Part shown: one piece after another, positions 9,402-17,813 of the stretch
Layout of the letters: each line of letters begins with the position of its first letter
How positions within the stretch are numbered: position 1 is the first letter of the stretch
NCBI GenBank assembly: GCA_934635225.1
Contig: CAKTYZ010000012.1
Span: 1 to 64,000, forward strand
From: an uncultured Kiritimatiellota bacterium
GTDB lineage: Bacteria; Verrucomicrobiota; Kiritimatiellia; RFP12; UBA1067
DNA: 64,000 nt
Reading direction: 5' to 3'
Notes under the pieces: model-generated
Databases searched by the model: none
Seen by the model: the letters and a program-made list of their open reading frames with translations, nothing else
Told to the model about the DNA's origin: nothing
Translations under genes and position numbers: made by a program

Positions 9402-10779
9402 GGCGCGCCGCGAGACGATTCACCGCATGACGCGGCGGTGCGACGGCTGGGACTACCGCCAGCGGGCGATCTACCAGGTGACGCTCGTCCAGGCCGACCG
9501 CGCGCGGCCCCTGCTGGGGCGGCTCGTGATCGACGAACCGAAGGCGCCGCCCGAGGCGGTGACGGCGCGCGTCGAGCCGAGCGAACTGGGCGCGGCGATT
9601 CTCGCGCACTGGAAGCGGCTGGGCGACTTCACGCCCGAGATCAAACCGCTTTTCTGCCAGCTGATGCCCGATCATCTGCACGCGATTCTTGAGGTGATGC
9701 GGCGGCCGATGGCAAAGCCGCTCGGCAACGCCATCGGTGGGTTCAAGACGGGGTGCGAGAAGATTTACCGAGAGCTTGCGCTCTCGGAACGGAACAAGGC
9801 GCTCTTGGCACAGAACAAGGCGCTCTCGGAACGGAACAGGCGGGCTTGTTCGGTGCCCGAAGCGCGAGCTTCGGGGGCACCCCGCCTCTGGGCGGCGGGC
9901 TTCCAAGATTCGATTCTCTTTCGCGCCGGGCAGCTCGACGCGATGTTCAACTACCTGCGCGACAACCCGCGCCGGCTCGCGGTCAAGCGGCTCTTCCCCG
10001 ATCTCTTTCGCGCCGTCGCCGCGCTGCGCCGCCCCCTGCCGTCGCTGGGCGTCGTCGGCGCGTTCGCGGCCCTCGGCAACCGTTTTCTGCTCGACCGCCC
10101 GCTCGTTCAGGTTCAGGTCTCGCGGCGCGACTTCGCCTATCGCCGCGAACCGAAGGCGGGCGGCGGGCTCAAGATTGCGCGCGACGCGGCGGGCGAGCCG
10201 CTGGTCGCACAGGAAAGCGCGGCGTTCACGGCGAAAGCCGAAGCGCTGCTCGCGCGGGCGCGGCAGGGCGCGGCGCTGCTCTCGCCGTGCGTGAGCGAGG
10301 GCGAGCGCGAAATCGCGCGCCGGGCCTTTGCCGAGGGTCTGCCGCTCGTCGTCTTGCGCAACAAGGGCTTTGCGCCGCTCGAAAAGCCGGGCGGGCGGCA
10401 TTTCGACGCCTGCGCCGCCGGGCGGCTCTTGATGCTCGCGCCGGCGGCGTGGCCGCACATGCCGGGCGAGAAGCCGATGACGCGCCGCGACGCGCTGGCC
10501 CTGAACCGCCTCGCCCAGGCGCTCGCGGAGGGGGGACCGGGGGCTTGCGCCCCCGGCACAGAACAGGGCGTGGCCCCAATCGCCTATCGCGGCGTGACGT
10601 TCGCCGAGGTCGATGATTGGGCGCGCGCGGCGGTCAATCTCGCGCCTCGCCCGCGCGCCTGCCCCGTGCCCGAAGCGTGCGCCTACCCCGTGCCCGAAGC
10701 GCACGCCTGTCCTGTGTCCGAAGCGCGAGCTTCGGGGAACGGCCGCGAACGTCGCGCTGAAAGGCTCTGCCATGGCTGA
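9394..10779 (+). CDS. RAYT-like (REP-associated tyrosine transposase) protein with C-terminal extension
   Basis: The N-terminal half resembles Y1/RAYT transposases: YRQRAIYQVTL near the start, LMPDHLHAIL (the HUH-type metal site, here HLH) and YLRDNPRRLAVKR carrying the candidate catalytic tyrosine. The second half (SPCVSEGEREIARRAF, then a LLMLAP segment) is a Rossmann-like extension I recall from long RAYT-like proteins; that domain call is inference. At 461 residues it is much longer than simple RAYTs. The coding region contains tandem repeats and REP-like hairpins (9778-9881, 10537-10556, 10654-10736). It overlaps both neighbouring glycosyltransferase genes by 8 bases, so it is co-translated in the cluster. 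Confidence 0.75.
   Translation: MGEARRETIHRMTRRCDGWDYRQRAIYQVTLVQADRARPLLGRLVIDEPKAPPEAVTARVEPSELGAAILAHWKRLGDFTPEIKPLFCQLMPDHLHAILEVMRRPMAKPLGNAIGGFKTGCEKIYRELALSERNKALLAQNKALSERNRRACSVPEARASGAPRLWAAGFQDSILFRAGQLDAMFNYLRDNPRRLAVKRLFPDLFRAVAALRRPLPSLGVVGAFAALGNRFLLDRPLVQVQVSRRDFAYRREPKAGGGLKIARDAAGEPLVAQESAAFTAKAEALLARARQGAALLSPCVSEGEREIARRAFAEGLPLVVLRNKGFAPLEKPGGRHFDACAAGRLLMLAPAAWPHMPGEKPMTRRDALALNRLAQALAEGGPGACAPGTEQGVAPIAYRGVTFAEVDDWARAAVNLAPRPRACPVPEACAYPVPEAHACPVSEARASGNGRERRAERLCHG
9778..9881 (+). repeat. Triplicated 21-bp repeat followed by REP-like hairpin inside the RAYT gene
   Basis: Three 21-bp units (9778, 9799, 9820) encode ALSERNK, ALLAQNK and ALSERNR. They are followed at 9852-9881 by a hairpin with arms GGTGCCCGAAGC and GCTTCGGGGGCACC around a GCGA loop. 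The 18-bp core CCGAAGCGCGAGCTTCGG (9857-9874) recurs exactly at 10718-10735. Confidence 0.8.
10537..10556 (+). repeat. Perfect hairpin in the RAYT gene
   Basis: CCGGGGGC, loop TTGC, then GCCCCCGG: an 8-bp perfect stem within the coding sequence, resembling a REP palindrome. Confidence 0.6.
10654..10736 (+). repeat. 24-bp tandem repeats ending in a REP-like palindrome
   Basis: Three imperfect 24-bp units, each containing CCGTGCCCGAAGC or a close variant, encode the repeated octapeptides ACPVPEAC, AYPVPEAH and ACPVSEAR. The run ends in the same 18-bp palindrome found at 9857-9874. Confidence 0.75.
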
Positions 10780-11761
10780 ATTCGATTGCGCGCCCGTTTT
10801 GCTGATTGGCTTCAACCGCCCCGAACGGCTGAAAGCCCAGGTTGACCGCCTTCGCGCCGTAAAGCCGCGTCGGCTCTTTGTGGCTGTCGATGGCCCGCGC
10901 CCCGACAGGCCGGGCGAAGCCGAGATCGTTGCGCGGACGCGCGCGGCGGTCGCGGCCGTCGACTGGCCGTGCGACCTTCAGACACGCTTTCTCGACGCGA
11001 ATCGCGGTTGCCGCTTCGCGCCGCCGGAGGCGATTTCGTGGTTTCTGGACGCGGCGGGCGAGGGCCTCATCCTCGAAGACGACTGTGCGCCGACCGCCGA
11101 CTTCCTGCGCTTCGCGTCTGAACTGCTGCGACGCTACCGCGACGAGCCGCGTGTCGGCATGATTTCGGGCGACAATTTCTACGGGTATCAGAGCGATCCG
11201 TGCGCGTCCTATCACTTCTCGCGCCATGTCCACATCTGGGGGTGGGCGACGTGGCGGCGGGCGTGGCGCGCGTACGACGGTACGCTCGCGCGCTATCGCG
11301 AGACGGTCGAGGAGATTCTGCATGCGCCGCGCCCCGACAAGTTCCGGCGTTACTGGCGCAAGTATCTGCGGGGCGTCATCGAGAACCCGACGACGTGGGA
11401 CATCCAGTGGTGCGTGGCGATGGCCGCGAACAAATGGCTGTGCGTCGTGCCGCATGTGAATCTCGTCTCGAATGTCGGGCACGAGGCCGGCGCGTCGCAT
11501 ACGGGCGGCTTCGTCTACGACGTGCCGCATTTTGTGTCGACAGGCGCTCTTGGGTTCCCCTTGAGCCATCCGCCGCGCGTCGCGGCCGACGAGACGGCCG
11601 ACCGCCGTCATGCCAACCGCAGCGCCGGCTATGTGCCGCGCGCGCTCACGGTGTGGGGGAATGTCGCGCGCCGCAGCCACGCCGCACGGGCGCTGGGCGG
11701 ATGGATTGTGTCGTTCGCGCATTGGGTGGAACGGCGATTCCCGGCCCTGTTCAGGATTTGA
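10772..11761 (+). CDS. GNT-I/HlpA-like glycosyltransferase
   Basis: A 329-residue GT-A protein resembling the nucleotide-diphospho-sugar transferases annotated as hemolytic protein HlpA-like or GNT-I-like. Evidence: VLLIGFNRPERLKAQ at the N-terminus, LFVAVDGPRPD, an EDDC metal-binding motif near residue 107, and HIWGWATWRRAWRAYD. The start ATG overlaps the stop of the RAYT-like gene (ATGGCTGA). It ends the plus-strand polysaccharide cluster. Likely adds one sugar to a surface glycan; donor and acceptor are unknown. Confidence 0.8.
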   Translation: MAEFDCAPVLLIGFNRPERLKAQVDRLRAVKPRRLFVAVDGPRPDRPGEAEIVARTRAAVAAVDWPCDLQTRFLDANRGCRFAPPEAISWFLDAAGEGLILEDDCAPTADFLRFASELLRRYRDEPRVGMISGDNFYGYQSDPCASYHFSRHVHIWGWATWRRAWRAYDGTLARYRETVEEILHAPRPDKFRRYWRKYLRGVIENPTTWDIQWCVAMAANKWLCVVPHVNLVSNVGHEAGASHTGGFVYDVPHFVSTGALGFPLSHPPRVAADETADRRHANRSAGYVPRALTVWGNVARRSHAARALGGWIVSFAHWVERRFPALFRI

Positions 11762-11763
11762 CG

Positions 11764-11901
11764 ATGACGCTTCAGGACTATACGTGGCGCGCGGCCGAAG
11801 ACCGCGGCGAGACGTTCCGGGACGGGCCGTCGGCCGTCACGCAGGATCAGCCGGGAAGCTGGCCTTTATGTCGCGAAACGTCGGGAACCGGGCGAACGTG
11901 A
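11764..11901 (+). pseudogene. Possible truncated start of a further plus-strand cluster gene
   Basis: An ATG two bases after the previous stop opens a 45-codon frame (MTLQDYTWRAAEDRGETF) that runs into the 3' end of the convergent GT8 gene. The first 25 or so residues look like a genuine protein start; the rest is antisense to GT8. It may be the 5' remnant of a gene cut off where the two divergent halves of the cluster were joined. Could be chance. Confidence 0.25.
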
Positions 11902-12901
11902 TCTTGTGAAGATACGGTTCCAAGTAGGGGATTCCGCTCTTCTTCCCGGTGATGCGGAGGTAGGCGCGAAGAAACGCCCGAACGATTCCGAGGTTTGACG
12001 CCAGCAGGTAAAGGGTGCGGCAGAACACGATGTCGAGCGCGGAGTTGCACGATCGGAGCGACCGCCAGACGGTCGTGCCATAAATGTGGGCGTAGATCGT
12101 ATGCCAGAGGATGTGCGGCTCGGTGAGAAGGTGGTTCGCCATGTGAAGGGATTTCCACGGCGTGTCGCTCGGGAAGTGTATGGCCAGATCGACGTCTTTG
12201 CTGCATTCTTCCGGGTTGCCGGTTTCCGCTTGCCAGTTCTGCGGAAGCTCGCCGGTGTCGGTTCTCTTGTCCATGAAGACGTTCAGCGCGGTCTGGTCGA
12301 CGAAGGGCGCGGTGCCGCCGTTGTCGGAGAGGAACTTCAGGATCTTGGCATGAAGGTTCTCTTTCCTGAACAGGGCGAGGTTCATGACGATCATCCCGGC
12401 GCAGAAGTATTTGCCGGGCGTGAGCGTAAAGCCTCGGCTCTCAATCCACGCGCGTTCAACCGCGCCGATTTCACGGCCTTTCGTCCTTTCGGGGACATAT
12501 TGCAGGATGAGGTCCTTGTCGGCCAAGTCCCACAGCTTTGAAATGTCGCCGAGCCAGACGAAATCGACATCGGAATAGATGACGTGCCTGATGTCTCGCA
12601 GAAGCGCGGGCAGCAGAAGGCGCGCATACGTCATCTTGCTCGCGCCGTGCCATTCTCCCAGTCCGTCGAACGAGGCGTTTGGATCGACCGCGATCCGGTC
12701 CAGGGCGCAGTTGAACGGATGGGTGGCGGCGAGCAGGTCGCGCCAGTTTGCGTCGGAGATTCCGCCGTCGAGGACGTGGATCGTCACGTGCCGCGAGGGG
12801 GCGCAATTGGCCGCGATGGACCATGCCGTGACGATCAGCCCCTTGAAGTAATTGTCATCAGCGGCGAGCGCGACATGTATGGATGAGTCGGTAGATTGCA
12901 T
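11837..12901 (-). CDS. Family 8 glycosyltransferase
   Basis: A retaining GT8 enzyme (LPS galactosyl/glucosyltransferase type) of 354 residues. Diagnostic features are the N-terminal IHVALAADDNYFKGLIVTA, the DxD in IYSDVDFVW, and the FCAGMIVMNLALFR segment. It is the last gene of the minus-strand operon that starts with the flippase, and it overlaps the GT17 gene upstream by 44 bases. The C-terminal 100 residues are less conserved and include a basic stretch. Confidence 0.88.
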   Translation of the reverse strand: MQSTDSSIHVALAADDNYFKGLIVTAWSIAANCAPSRHVTIHVLDGGISDANWRDLLAATHPFNCALDRIAVDPNASFDGLGEWHGASKMTYARLLLPALLRDIRHVIYSDVDFVWLGDISKLWDLADKDLILQYVPERTKGREIGAVERAWIESRGFTLTPGKYFCAGMIVMNLALFRKENLHAKILKFLSDNGGTAPFVDQTALNVFMDKRTDTGELPQNWQAETGNPEECSKDVDLAIHFPSDTPWKSLHMANHLLTEPHILWHTIYAHIYGTTVWRSLRSCNSALDIVFCRTLYLLASNLGIVRAFLRAYLRITGKKSGIPYLEPYLHKITFARFPTFRDIKASFPADPA

Positions 12902-13868
12902 GCTTGATTCTCGGTGGCGTGACGGTACGAAGAATGTAGAAGAGCGTTGCGCCCGCCTTTCTCAATCGGGTTTTCCTCAGGTAGGCTCGGGGCGTCGGAT
13001 AGATGAGCGCGGCGAACTTTTCCGGATGCCGGAGAATGAATGGCGGCAGGCATCGCTCGGCGGGGACTGCGTAATATCGGTCGCCGAGTCCGAACAGGTC
13101 GCCGCCGTTCTCGATGACGTGCCTGACGTGATTGGCGTCCGCGAACCGACCGGTCGAATATTCGGCATGGGCGAAGCTGGCGAGCTTGCGCAGGATCATC
13201 TCCATGCCGCCCATGAAGCTGAAGTGCCAGCCGGCGTTTCGCACGATCCTGTCGGGCTTCAAGGGGCGAAGGAGATGCGGAGAGGGGAAGGATGTCAGGA
13301 CCTCCTTGACGGACCAGTTGCCTTTCCGCATCTTCTGGTAGGTCTTCGGGTCACGGAAGGCCCTGCCGGACAGGACCATCGGCCCCCACTCCCAGCGCGG
13401 CATTGAGAAGTTGCAGAAGTTAAGGTAGAAGGACCGATGGCTCAGCTGCAGCATCCGCACCTTGTCGTCTTGCGCGTCCCGGGCGGCTTTCCTGACGGCG
13501 GCAGCCGAAGGAATCTCGTCCAGGTCGGACACGATGAGCACATCGTCATCCCTGAGTTCGGCAAGTCCTCGACTAATCGCGTGCCGCTGGTAGTTCTCAT
13601 AGGCCCATGCCCATCTCTTGGGGTCTGATGACGGCGAGGCGATGTAGGACTCGACGGGGGCGAAGTCATCAACGACAATATGGATGATCTTGTCGAGGAA
13701 AGGCGCGAAGCGTTTCTTGTTGTTGGCGAAATACAAGGGCTTTGCCTTTCCGCGATAGGTCCGGGTCGCCTCGACCAGGACAAAGCGATCGACCGCTTCC
13801 TTCAGGATGTTCAGCCGGATTTCCAGTAGGTCCAGCTCGTTGAAGAAGCTGAAGCAGTCGTAGATCAT
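12858..13868 (-). CDS. Family 17 glycosyltransferase (N-acetylglucosaminyltransferase-like)
   Basis: 336 residues with the GT17 pattern: MIYDCFSFFNELDLLEIRL at the N-terminus, FVLVEATRTYRG, VLIVSDLDEIPS (metal-binding DLDE) and GWHFSFMGG. The family is named for a eukaryotic beta-1,4-mannosyl-glycoprotein GlcNAc transferase; bacterial members act in surface glycan synthesis. The start overlaps the upstream GT4 stop (ATGA), so the operon is tightly coupled. Confidence 0.88.
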   Translation of the reverse strand: MIYDCFSFFNELDLLEIRLNILKEAVDRFVLVEATRTYRGKAKPLYFANNKKRFAPFLDKIIHIVVDDFAPVESYIASPSSDPKRWAWAYENYQRHAISRGLAELRDDDVLIVSDLDEIPSAAAVRKAARDAQDDKVRMLQLSHRSFYLNFCNFSMPRWEWGPMVLSGRAFRDPKTYQKMRKGNWSVKEVLTSFPSPHLLRPLKPDRIVRNAGWHFSFMGGMEMILRKLASFAHAEYSTGRFADANHVRHVIENGGDLFGLGDRYYAVPAERCLPPFILRHPEKFAALIYPTPRAYLRKTRLRKAGATLFYILRTVTPPRIKHAIYRLIHTCRARR

Positions 13869-15151
13869 GTCATCCTCTCCTTGAGCTCGTCCGGCACGGG
13901 GTTGGGGAAGTCGCGGCGGCAGATGCGCTGGAGACGCAGGGCGTTAGGGAGCGAATAGGCCAAGCGTGTCTTGACGCGCGCGATGGCCGTTGGCTTTTCG
14001 CCCAGCACGCGTTCGAGTCGTTCGGCGATCTCGGAATCCGGGATGTCGGTTTCAAAGCCGAGCCGGGCGAACGTGCGCTCAAGGGCGCGGCCACGACGTT
14101 TCGTTTCGGCGAGCGTCCGATACGCGAGGTCGAGGCGCGGGGCGAAGACGTCGAGCGAATAGCGGTGGATGATGCTGTCGCGGCAGCGTTCGCGCTGCTC
14201 AGGCGCGGGCGGCGTGTCCGCACAGGTCCGGATGACCCCGAGGGCCGCTTCGGCCGTGCTGACGGGATAGGCCCCGAACCGGGCGTCGGCGATCTCGACC
14301 TGGGCGTTGTCGTTTCGCGGCTTCGAGTGCGCGATGACGGGCGTGCCGCAGGCCATGGCCTCGGCGACGACGTAGCCGAACGACTCGCCGATGGGCGAGA
14401 AGTTCAGCGTGAGGTCGCAGGCCGAGTAGAAGGCCGAGAGCGCGTCCGCGCCGCGAAGCGCGGGGACGCGGACGACGCGCGCGCGGCAGTCGACCGGCCA
14501 GCCGGCGAAGTCTTCCGTCGCGCCGGAATAGTCGTCGACGGACACGAAGACGACGCGCGGGCAGTCCCGAAGGGCCGGAATCACGGCCTTGCGAAGCTCG
14601 GCCCAGTCCGTCTTGCCGATGCGCCCGACGACGAGGGCCTCGCCGGGGATTCCGTGCGCGCGGCGGAAAGCGTCGGGCGGCACGGGGCGGAACGCCGCCG
14701 TGTCCACGCAATAGGGAAGGTAGATGCCCGGCCGCCGGAAGGGCCAGAGCCACCGCCGCCAGCGCCAGAGGTCCCAGCGCGAGATGTGGGCGTGCAGGTC
14801 GATGGGGTCGGGGACGGTCAGGTCCGCCGAACCGAAGACGTTCGTCTCCAGGACGCGGCAGCCCGTCTTCCGCTTGAGGACGCGGAGAAGCGCGGTGTCG
14901 CGGTCGGAGACGCCGCCCGCGCGGTGGACGTGGACGACATGCGGGGCGAAGGCGAGGGCGTCGTCGAGGGCGTCGAGCCCGATGCGCACGGGGATGCCGT
15001 GTTCGGAACAGGTCCTCTCGGCCGCGCCGCCCTCCTGGAGGCCCCAGACGAGGGCCTGGTGTCCGGCTTGGCGCGCCAGGGCCGCGCAGTTGACGAGGAA
15101 CCGCGGCGTGCCGCGATAGCCGAGTTCGTTCGTGACAAGGAGAACGTTCAT
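13865..15151 (-). CDS. Family 4 glycosyltransferase
   Basis: 428 residues, GT-B fold. MNVLLVTNELGYRGTPRFLV at the N-terminus and SPIGESFGYVVAEAMACGTPVIAHS (E-x7-E-type GT4 motif, about residues 275-300) identify it. I take the ATG at 15151, which overlaps the flippase stop (ATGA), although the frame stays open upstream into the flippase gene. Likely transfers a sugar onto a lipid-linked surface glycan. Confidence 0.9.
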   Translation of the reverse strand: MNVLLVTNELGYRGTPRFLVNCAALARQAGHQALVWGLQEGGAAERTCSEHGIPVRIGLDALDDALAFAPHVVHVHRAGGVSDRDTALLRVLKRKTGCRVLETNVFGSADLTVPDPIDLHAHISRWDLWRWRRWLWPFRRPGIYLPYCVDTAAFRPVPPDAFRRAHGIPGEALVVGRIGKTDWAELRKAVIPALRDCPRVVFVSVDDYSGATEDFAGWPVDCRARVVRVPALRGADALSAFYSACDLTLNFSPIGESFGYVVAEAMACGTPVIAHSKPRNDNAQVEIADARFGAYPVSTAEAALGVIRTCADTPPAPEQRERCRDSIIHRYSLDVFAPRLDLAYRTLAETKRRGRALERTFARLGFETDIPDSEIAERLERVLGEKPTAIARVKTRLAYSLPNALRLQRICRRDFPNPVPDELKERMT

Positions 15152-16482
15152 GCGCGGCGGCCTTTCGTGCGGCACAAGGCGAACGCGCCCATCGCGGACA
15201 GCAGGAGCAGCCCGAAGGCCAGCGACAGGTAGACGAGCGTCGAAAGGCGGGCGACGTGCAGGGAGGCCATCCAGTCCACGAGCGCGTCGGGCGCAAGCCC
15301 CCTGAAGGCCTCGCATCCCGTGAATGCGATGAGCAGCGCCGCGTAGGCGAGATTGAGGAAGACCAAGAGGGCCAGCGCGCCGAACCGTCCGCAGGCAAGC
15401 TCGTAATTGGCGATCGCCCCGGCGGAGAGCCCGAACCCGTTCGAGAACGTGAGGATGGGCAGGAGGTAAACGTATGGCAGGTACGCGCGCCACGTTTCGG
15501 TCAGCGCGAAGAGCGGCCGCGCCGCGAGCGCGAACGCGAGGGCGAGCAAGATGCCGCCGCCGAGCGTGGCGAGGACAGAATGCCAGAGAAGCCGGCGGTT
15601 CTCCCGACCTCGCTCGTGCGCCTCGGACGCGAGCGGGAAGAGGATCAGGGTGAAGGACGCCGAGATGAAGCCCACCATGTCCGAGAAGCGCGTCAGCATG
15701 TAGTAGGCGGCGGACTCGACCTCGGGCAGGCGCTGGCGGTAGACGGTCGCCGTGAGTGCGCCGGCGAGGCTGCCGAACAGCGTGTAGACGGCAAAGGGCG
15801 CGAGGTAGCGTCCGATCTCCGGCAGGTCGCGTCGCCATGTCGCGTCGGGCGCGTGGCCCTTGAGTGCCTTTCGGATGTCAAGGACGGAGAGGAATGATGC
15901 CGTCGCAGCTGGCGTCGTCTGGCCGAGCAGGTAGCCGGAGAGCGGGCGGAAAGGCATCGCGACGAGAAGCGTGACGAGCCGGATCGGCGCACCGATGACG
16001 TTCATCGCCGACAGGGTCTTGAAACGCTTAAGGCCCTGCTGTGCGCTCGTGACGACCGTGTTGACGTTTGCGGCCAGCCCGCACAGGAGGATGAGAACCG
16101 TCAGCGAACCGGAGGTGATGCGCAGACGCTCGTAGAAGAACGGCATGATGAGATAGGCTCCGCCGATGCAGAGGGCGAAGAGGACGGCCGTCGCGGCGAA
16201 GACGTCGCGGATGAAGCCCTTGACTTTGCCGTATTCGCCGCGTGTCGTGTAGACGCTCACGTACTTCGCGAAGACGGTCGAGAGGACGGCGAGCGGCACG
16301 GTCAGGAACGACGTCAGCTGCTGGAGCGGCAGGACCGCGCCGAGTTCCGTCGGACCGACGTATTTCGGCACGAGCCAGAGCCCGATGAACGCCTGGATCG
16401 CGTCGCCGGACCGACAGGCGGCGAAGATTATCAGCGAATACCACCAGAAATCGCCAAGGCGGCTATGGAGTTGTTGGAGCAT
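15148..16482 (-). CDS. Polysaccharide flippase (Wzx/MVF-type membrane protein)
   Basis: 444 residues with about 12 hydrophobic segments and the layout of O-antigen/teichoic acid flippases (MATE/MVF superfamily). It would move lipid-linked oligosaccharides made by the adjacent glycosyltransferases across the inner membrane. I start it at the ATG at 16482 (MLQQLHSRLGDFWW): the -10 box TATAAT lies seven bases upstream, so the longer frame reaching 16920 cannot be on this transcript. First gene of the operon flippase-GT4-GT17-GT8. No SD is visible. Confidence 0.88.
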   Translation of the reverse strand: MLQQLHSRLGDFWWYSLIIFAACRSGDAIQAFIGLWLVPKYVGPTELGAVLPLQQLTSFLTVPLAVLSTVFAKYVSVYTTRGEYGKVKGFIRDVFAATAVLFALCIGGAYLIMPFFYERLRITSGSLTVLILLCGLAANVNTVVTSAQQGLKRFKTLSAMNVIGAPIRLVTLLVAMPFRPLSGYLLGQTTPAATASFLSVLDIRKALKGHAPDATWRRDLPEIGRYLAPFAVYTLFGSLAGALTATVYRQRLPEVESAAYYMLTRFSDMVGFISASFTLILFPLASEAHERGRENRRLLWHSVLATLGGGILLALAFALAARPLFALTETWRAYLPYVYLLPILTFSNGFGLSAGAIANYELACGRFGALALLVFLNLAYAALLIAFTGCEAFRGLAPDALVDWMASLHVARLSTLVYLSLAFGLLLLSAMGAFALCRTKGRRA

Positions 16483-16489
16483 TCCAATA

Positions 16490-16495
16490 ATTATA
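16490..16495 (-). promoter_or_regulatory. -10 box of the flippase operon, overlapping the regulator stop codon
   Basis: On the minus strand, TATAAT in the context TTTGGTATAAT ends seven bases before the flippase ATG. The hexamer includes the TAA stop of the upstream XylR-type regulator, so the promoter lies inside that gene's end. Confidence 0.7.
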
Positions 16496-17651
16496 CCAAA
16501 TTTTTCATTCCTCGCTTCCTGAATGCGCGCATGGAGACTCCGACATGGCGCAAGAAGATGTTCTTGAGGTGATTGACGTTTGAGATGCCGACCGCGATGG
16601 AGATGTTCGCGATTGGGCTGTCGGTTTCGGTCAGCAGCCGTTTGGCTTCGCGGATGCGCCGGTTGCGGATGTTGTCGGAGATCGTGCTGCCAAGCGATTC
16701 GCGGAAACGCAGGTCGGCCAGCCGCCGCGAGACGCCGAGATGCCGGGCGACGTCGTCTACGCCAATCCCGGAACAGGCCTTTTCGTCGATAAACGCCAGC
16801 GCACGTCTGACAATGCCGAACGCCGCGCCGACTCTGACGGACGAGCCGCGCGTGCCGATTCCCGTGATGCCGTAAAAGCTGAGGGGCGGCTCGGACAAGT
16901 GGCGTTTCTCCAGAATCCATTCAAGCCGCTCGGCGGCGAGCCGTCCGCCCGCACGGAAGTCAATGGCAATCGAGTCGAGGGAGAGCGGGTCGCAGAACGC
17001 CGCGTTGTCGTCAATCCCGAGGACGGCGACATCCTTTGGCGTTTCAAGGCCCTCGCGCCGTGCCGCGCGGAGGACGCGCGCGGCGGTCTCGTCGTTGGCG
17101 GCAAGGATGGCGGCGGGCTTCGCGCGCGTTTTCAGGTAGTTGCCGAGGCGTCCGCTTGTGACGGAAATCGCCTGACAGGCGTGCCCCTGGTCTTCCAGTC
17201 GCCGCGTGAACGCCCGCTCACGGTCGGCAGACCAGAAAGACGCATCCTTGTCCTCGACGTAGCCGAAGTCGCGGAAGACATGCTGCGAGAGGAAATGGTC
17301 GGCGGCCGCTTTTGCGAGAGCCGCCGTGTTGAGGGAGATGGCGGCGGCGTGCCTTGGCAAGCCGCTCAGCAGGCGATTGTCCGTTTCGACAACGAAGGGG
17401 ATGCCGCTCCGGATGATGTGGCGCAGTTGTGTCGCTGTCGGGAAGCTGAGCAGGATGACGCCATCGACCCTGTCGCGCTGCGCCTGGCGAAGGCGCTCCT
17501 CCGTAAATCCTTCGTCGGTGCAGACCAGCTGAATCTCCCAGATCCGCTTCCCTTCGCCGAGGAAATCCAGTATGCCGTACAGCTTCTCCTTTCCGGCATA
17601 GGCGGATGCGTCCATCACGACAATGACGCAATACTTGGCAGACGTTTCCAT
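16491..17651 (-). CDS. XylR-type transcriptional regulator (LacI-like sensor fused to AraC HTH)
   Basis: 386 residues. The N-terminal two thirds form a periplasmic-binding-protein/LacI-like ligand domain (VDGVILLSFP, AILAANDETAARVL, VAVLGIDDNAAFCDPLSLDSI). The C-terminal 100 residues are an AraC-type double HTH (VDDVARHLGVSRRLADLRFRE, then ISIAVGISNVNHLKNIF). This architecture is that of E. coli XylR, which senses a sugar and activates catabolic genes. The effector and targets here are unknown; neighbours are the flippase operon and hisG. I use the methionine at 17651 because the upstream ATG at 17660 directly abuts the -10 box. Confidence 0.9.
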   Translation of the reverse strand: METSAKYCVIVVMDASAYAGKEKLYGILDFLGEGKRIWEIQLVCTDEGFTEERLRQAQRDRVDGVILLSFPTATQLRHIIRSGIPFVVETDNRLLSGLPRHAAAISLNTAALAKAAADHFLSQHVFRDFGYVEDKDASFWSADRERAFTRRLEDQGHACQAISVTSGRLGNYLKTRAKPAAILAANDETAARVLRAARREGLETPKDVAVLGIDDNAAFCDPLSLDSIAIDFRAGGRLAAERLEWILEKRHLSEPPLSFYGITGIGTRGSSVRVGAAFGIVRRALAFIDEKACSGIGVDDVARHLGVSRRLADLRFRESLGSTISDNIRNRRIREAKRLLTETDSPIANISIAVGISNVNHLKNIFLRHVGVSMRAFRKRGMKNLV

Positions 17652-17660
17652 AATGCGCAT

Positions 17661-17666
17661 ATTATA
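17661..17666 (-). promoter_or_regulatory. -10 box of the XylR-type regulator
   Basis: TATAAT on the minus strand (context TGCTATAAT), nine bases before the chosen ATG. Transcription would begin one or two bases before the start codon. Confidence 0.65.
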
Positions 17667-17677
17667 GCAGAAAATGC

Positions 17678-17716
17678 CGTCGCCGCCTTTAAGACGAATC
17701 GTCGATGGCGGCGACG
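17678..17716. promoter_or_regulatory. Long dyad between the divergent regulator and hisG
   Basis: Arms CGTCGCCGCC (17678-17687) and GGCGGCGACG (17707-17716) are perfect inverted repeats and flank a second inner dyad, GACGA-A-TCGTC. It lies upstream of the regulator -10 box and could be a binding site or a structured element. No function can be assigned. Confidence 0.4.
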
Positions 17717-17777
17717 TCTGCCACAGCGTACGCGTGCGCGTTTCTCAGCCCATTGGACAGAAGTCCGCCGTTTATGG

Positions 17778-17783
17778 TATAAT
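17778..17783 (+). promoter_or_regulatory. -10 box of hisG
   Basis: TATAAT in the context TATGGTATAAT, 30 bases before the ATG. The leader carries an AGGAAGAAG Shine-Dalgarno sequence, in contrast with the SD-less promoters nearby. Confidence 0.65.
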
Positions 17784-17813
17784 AAATGAACTTTTCATCG
17801 AGGAAGAAGATAC

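Noticed and set aside
15848..16920. Longer flippase start up to 16920
   Set aside because: That extension is antisense-free but lies inside the upstream regulator's coding region in another frame, and the -10 box at 16490-16495 puts the transcript start at about 16483.
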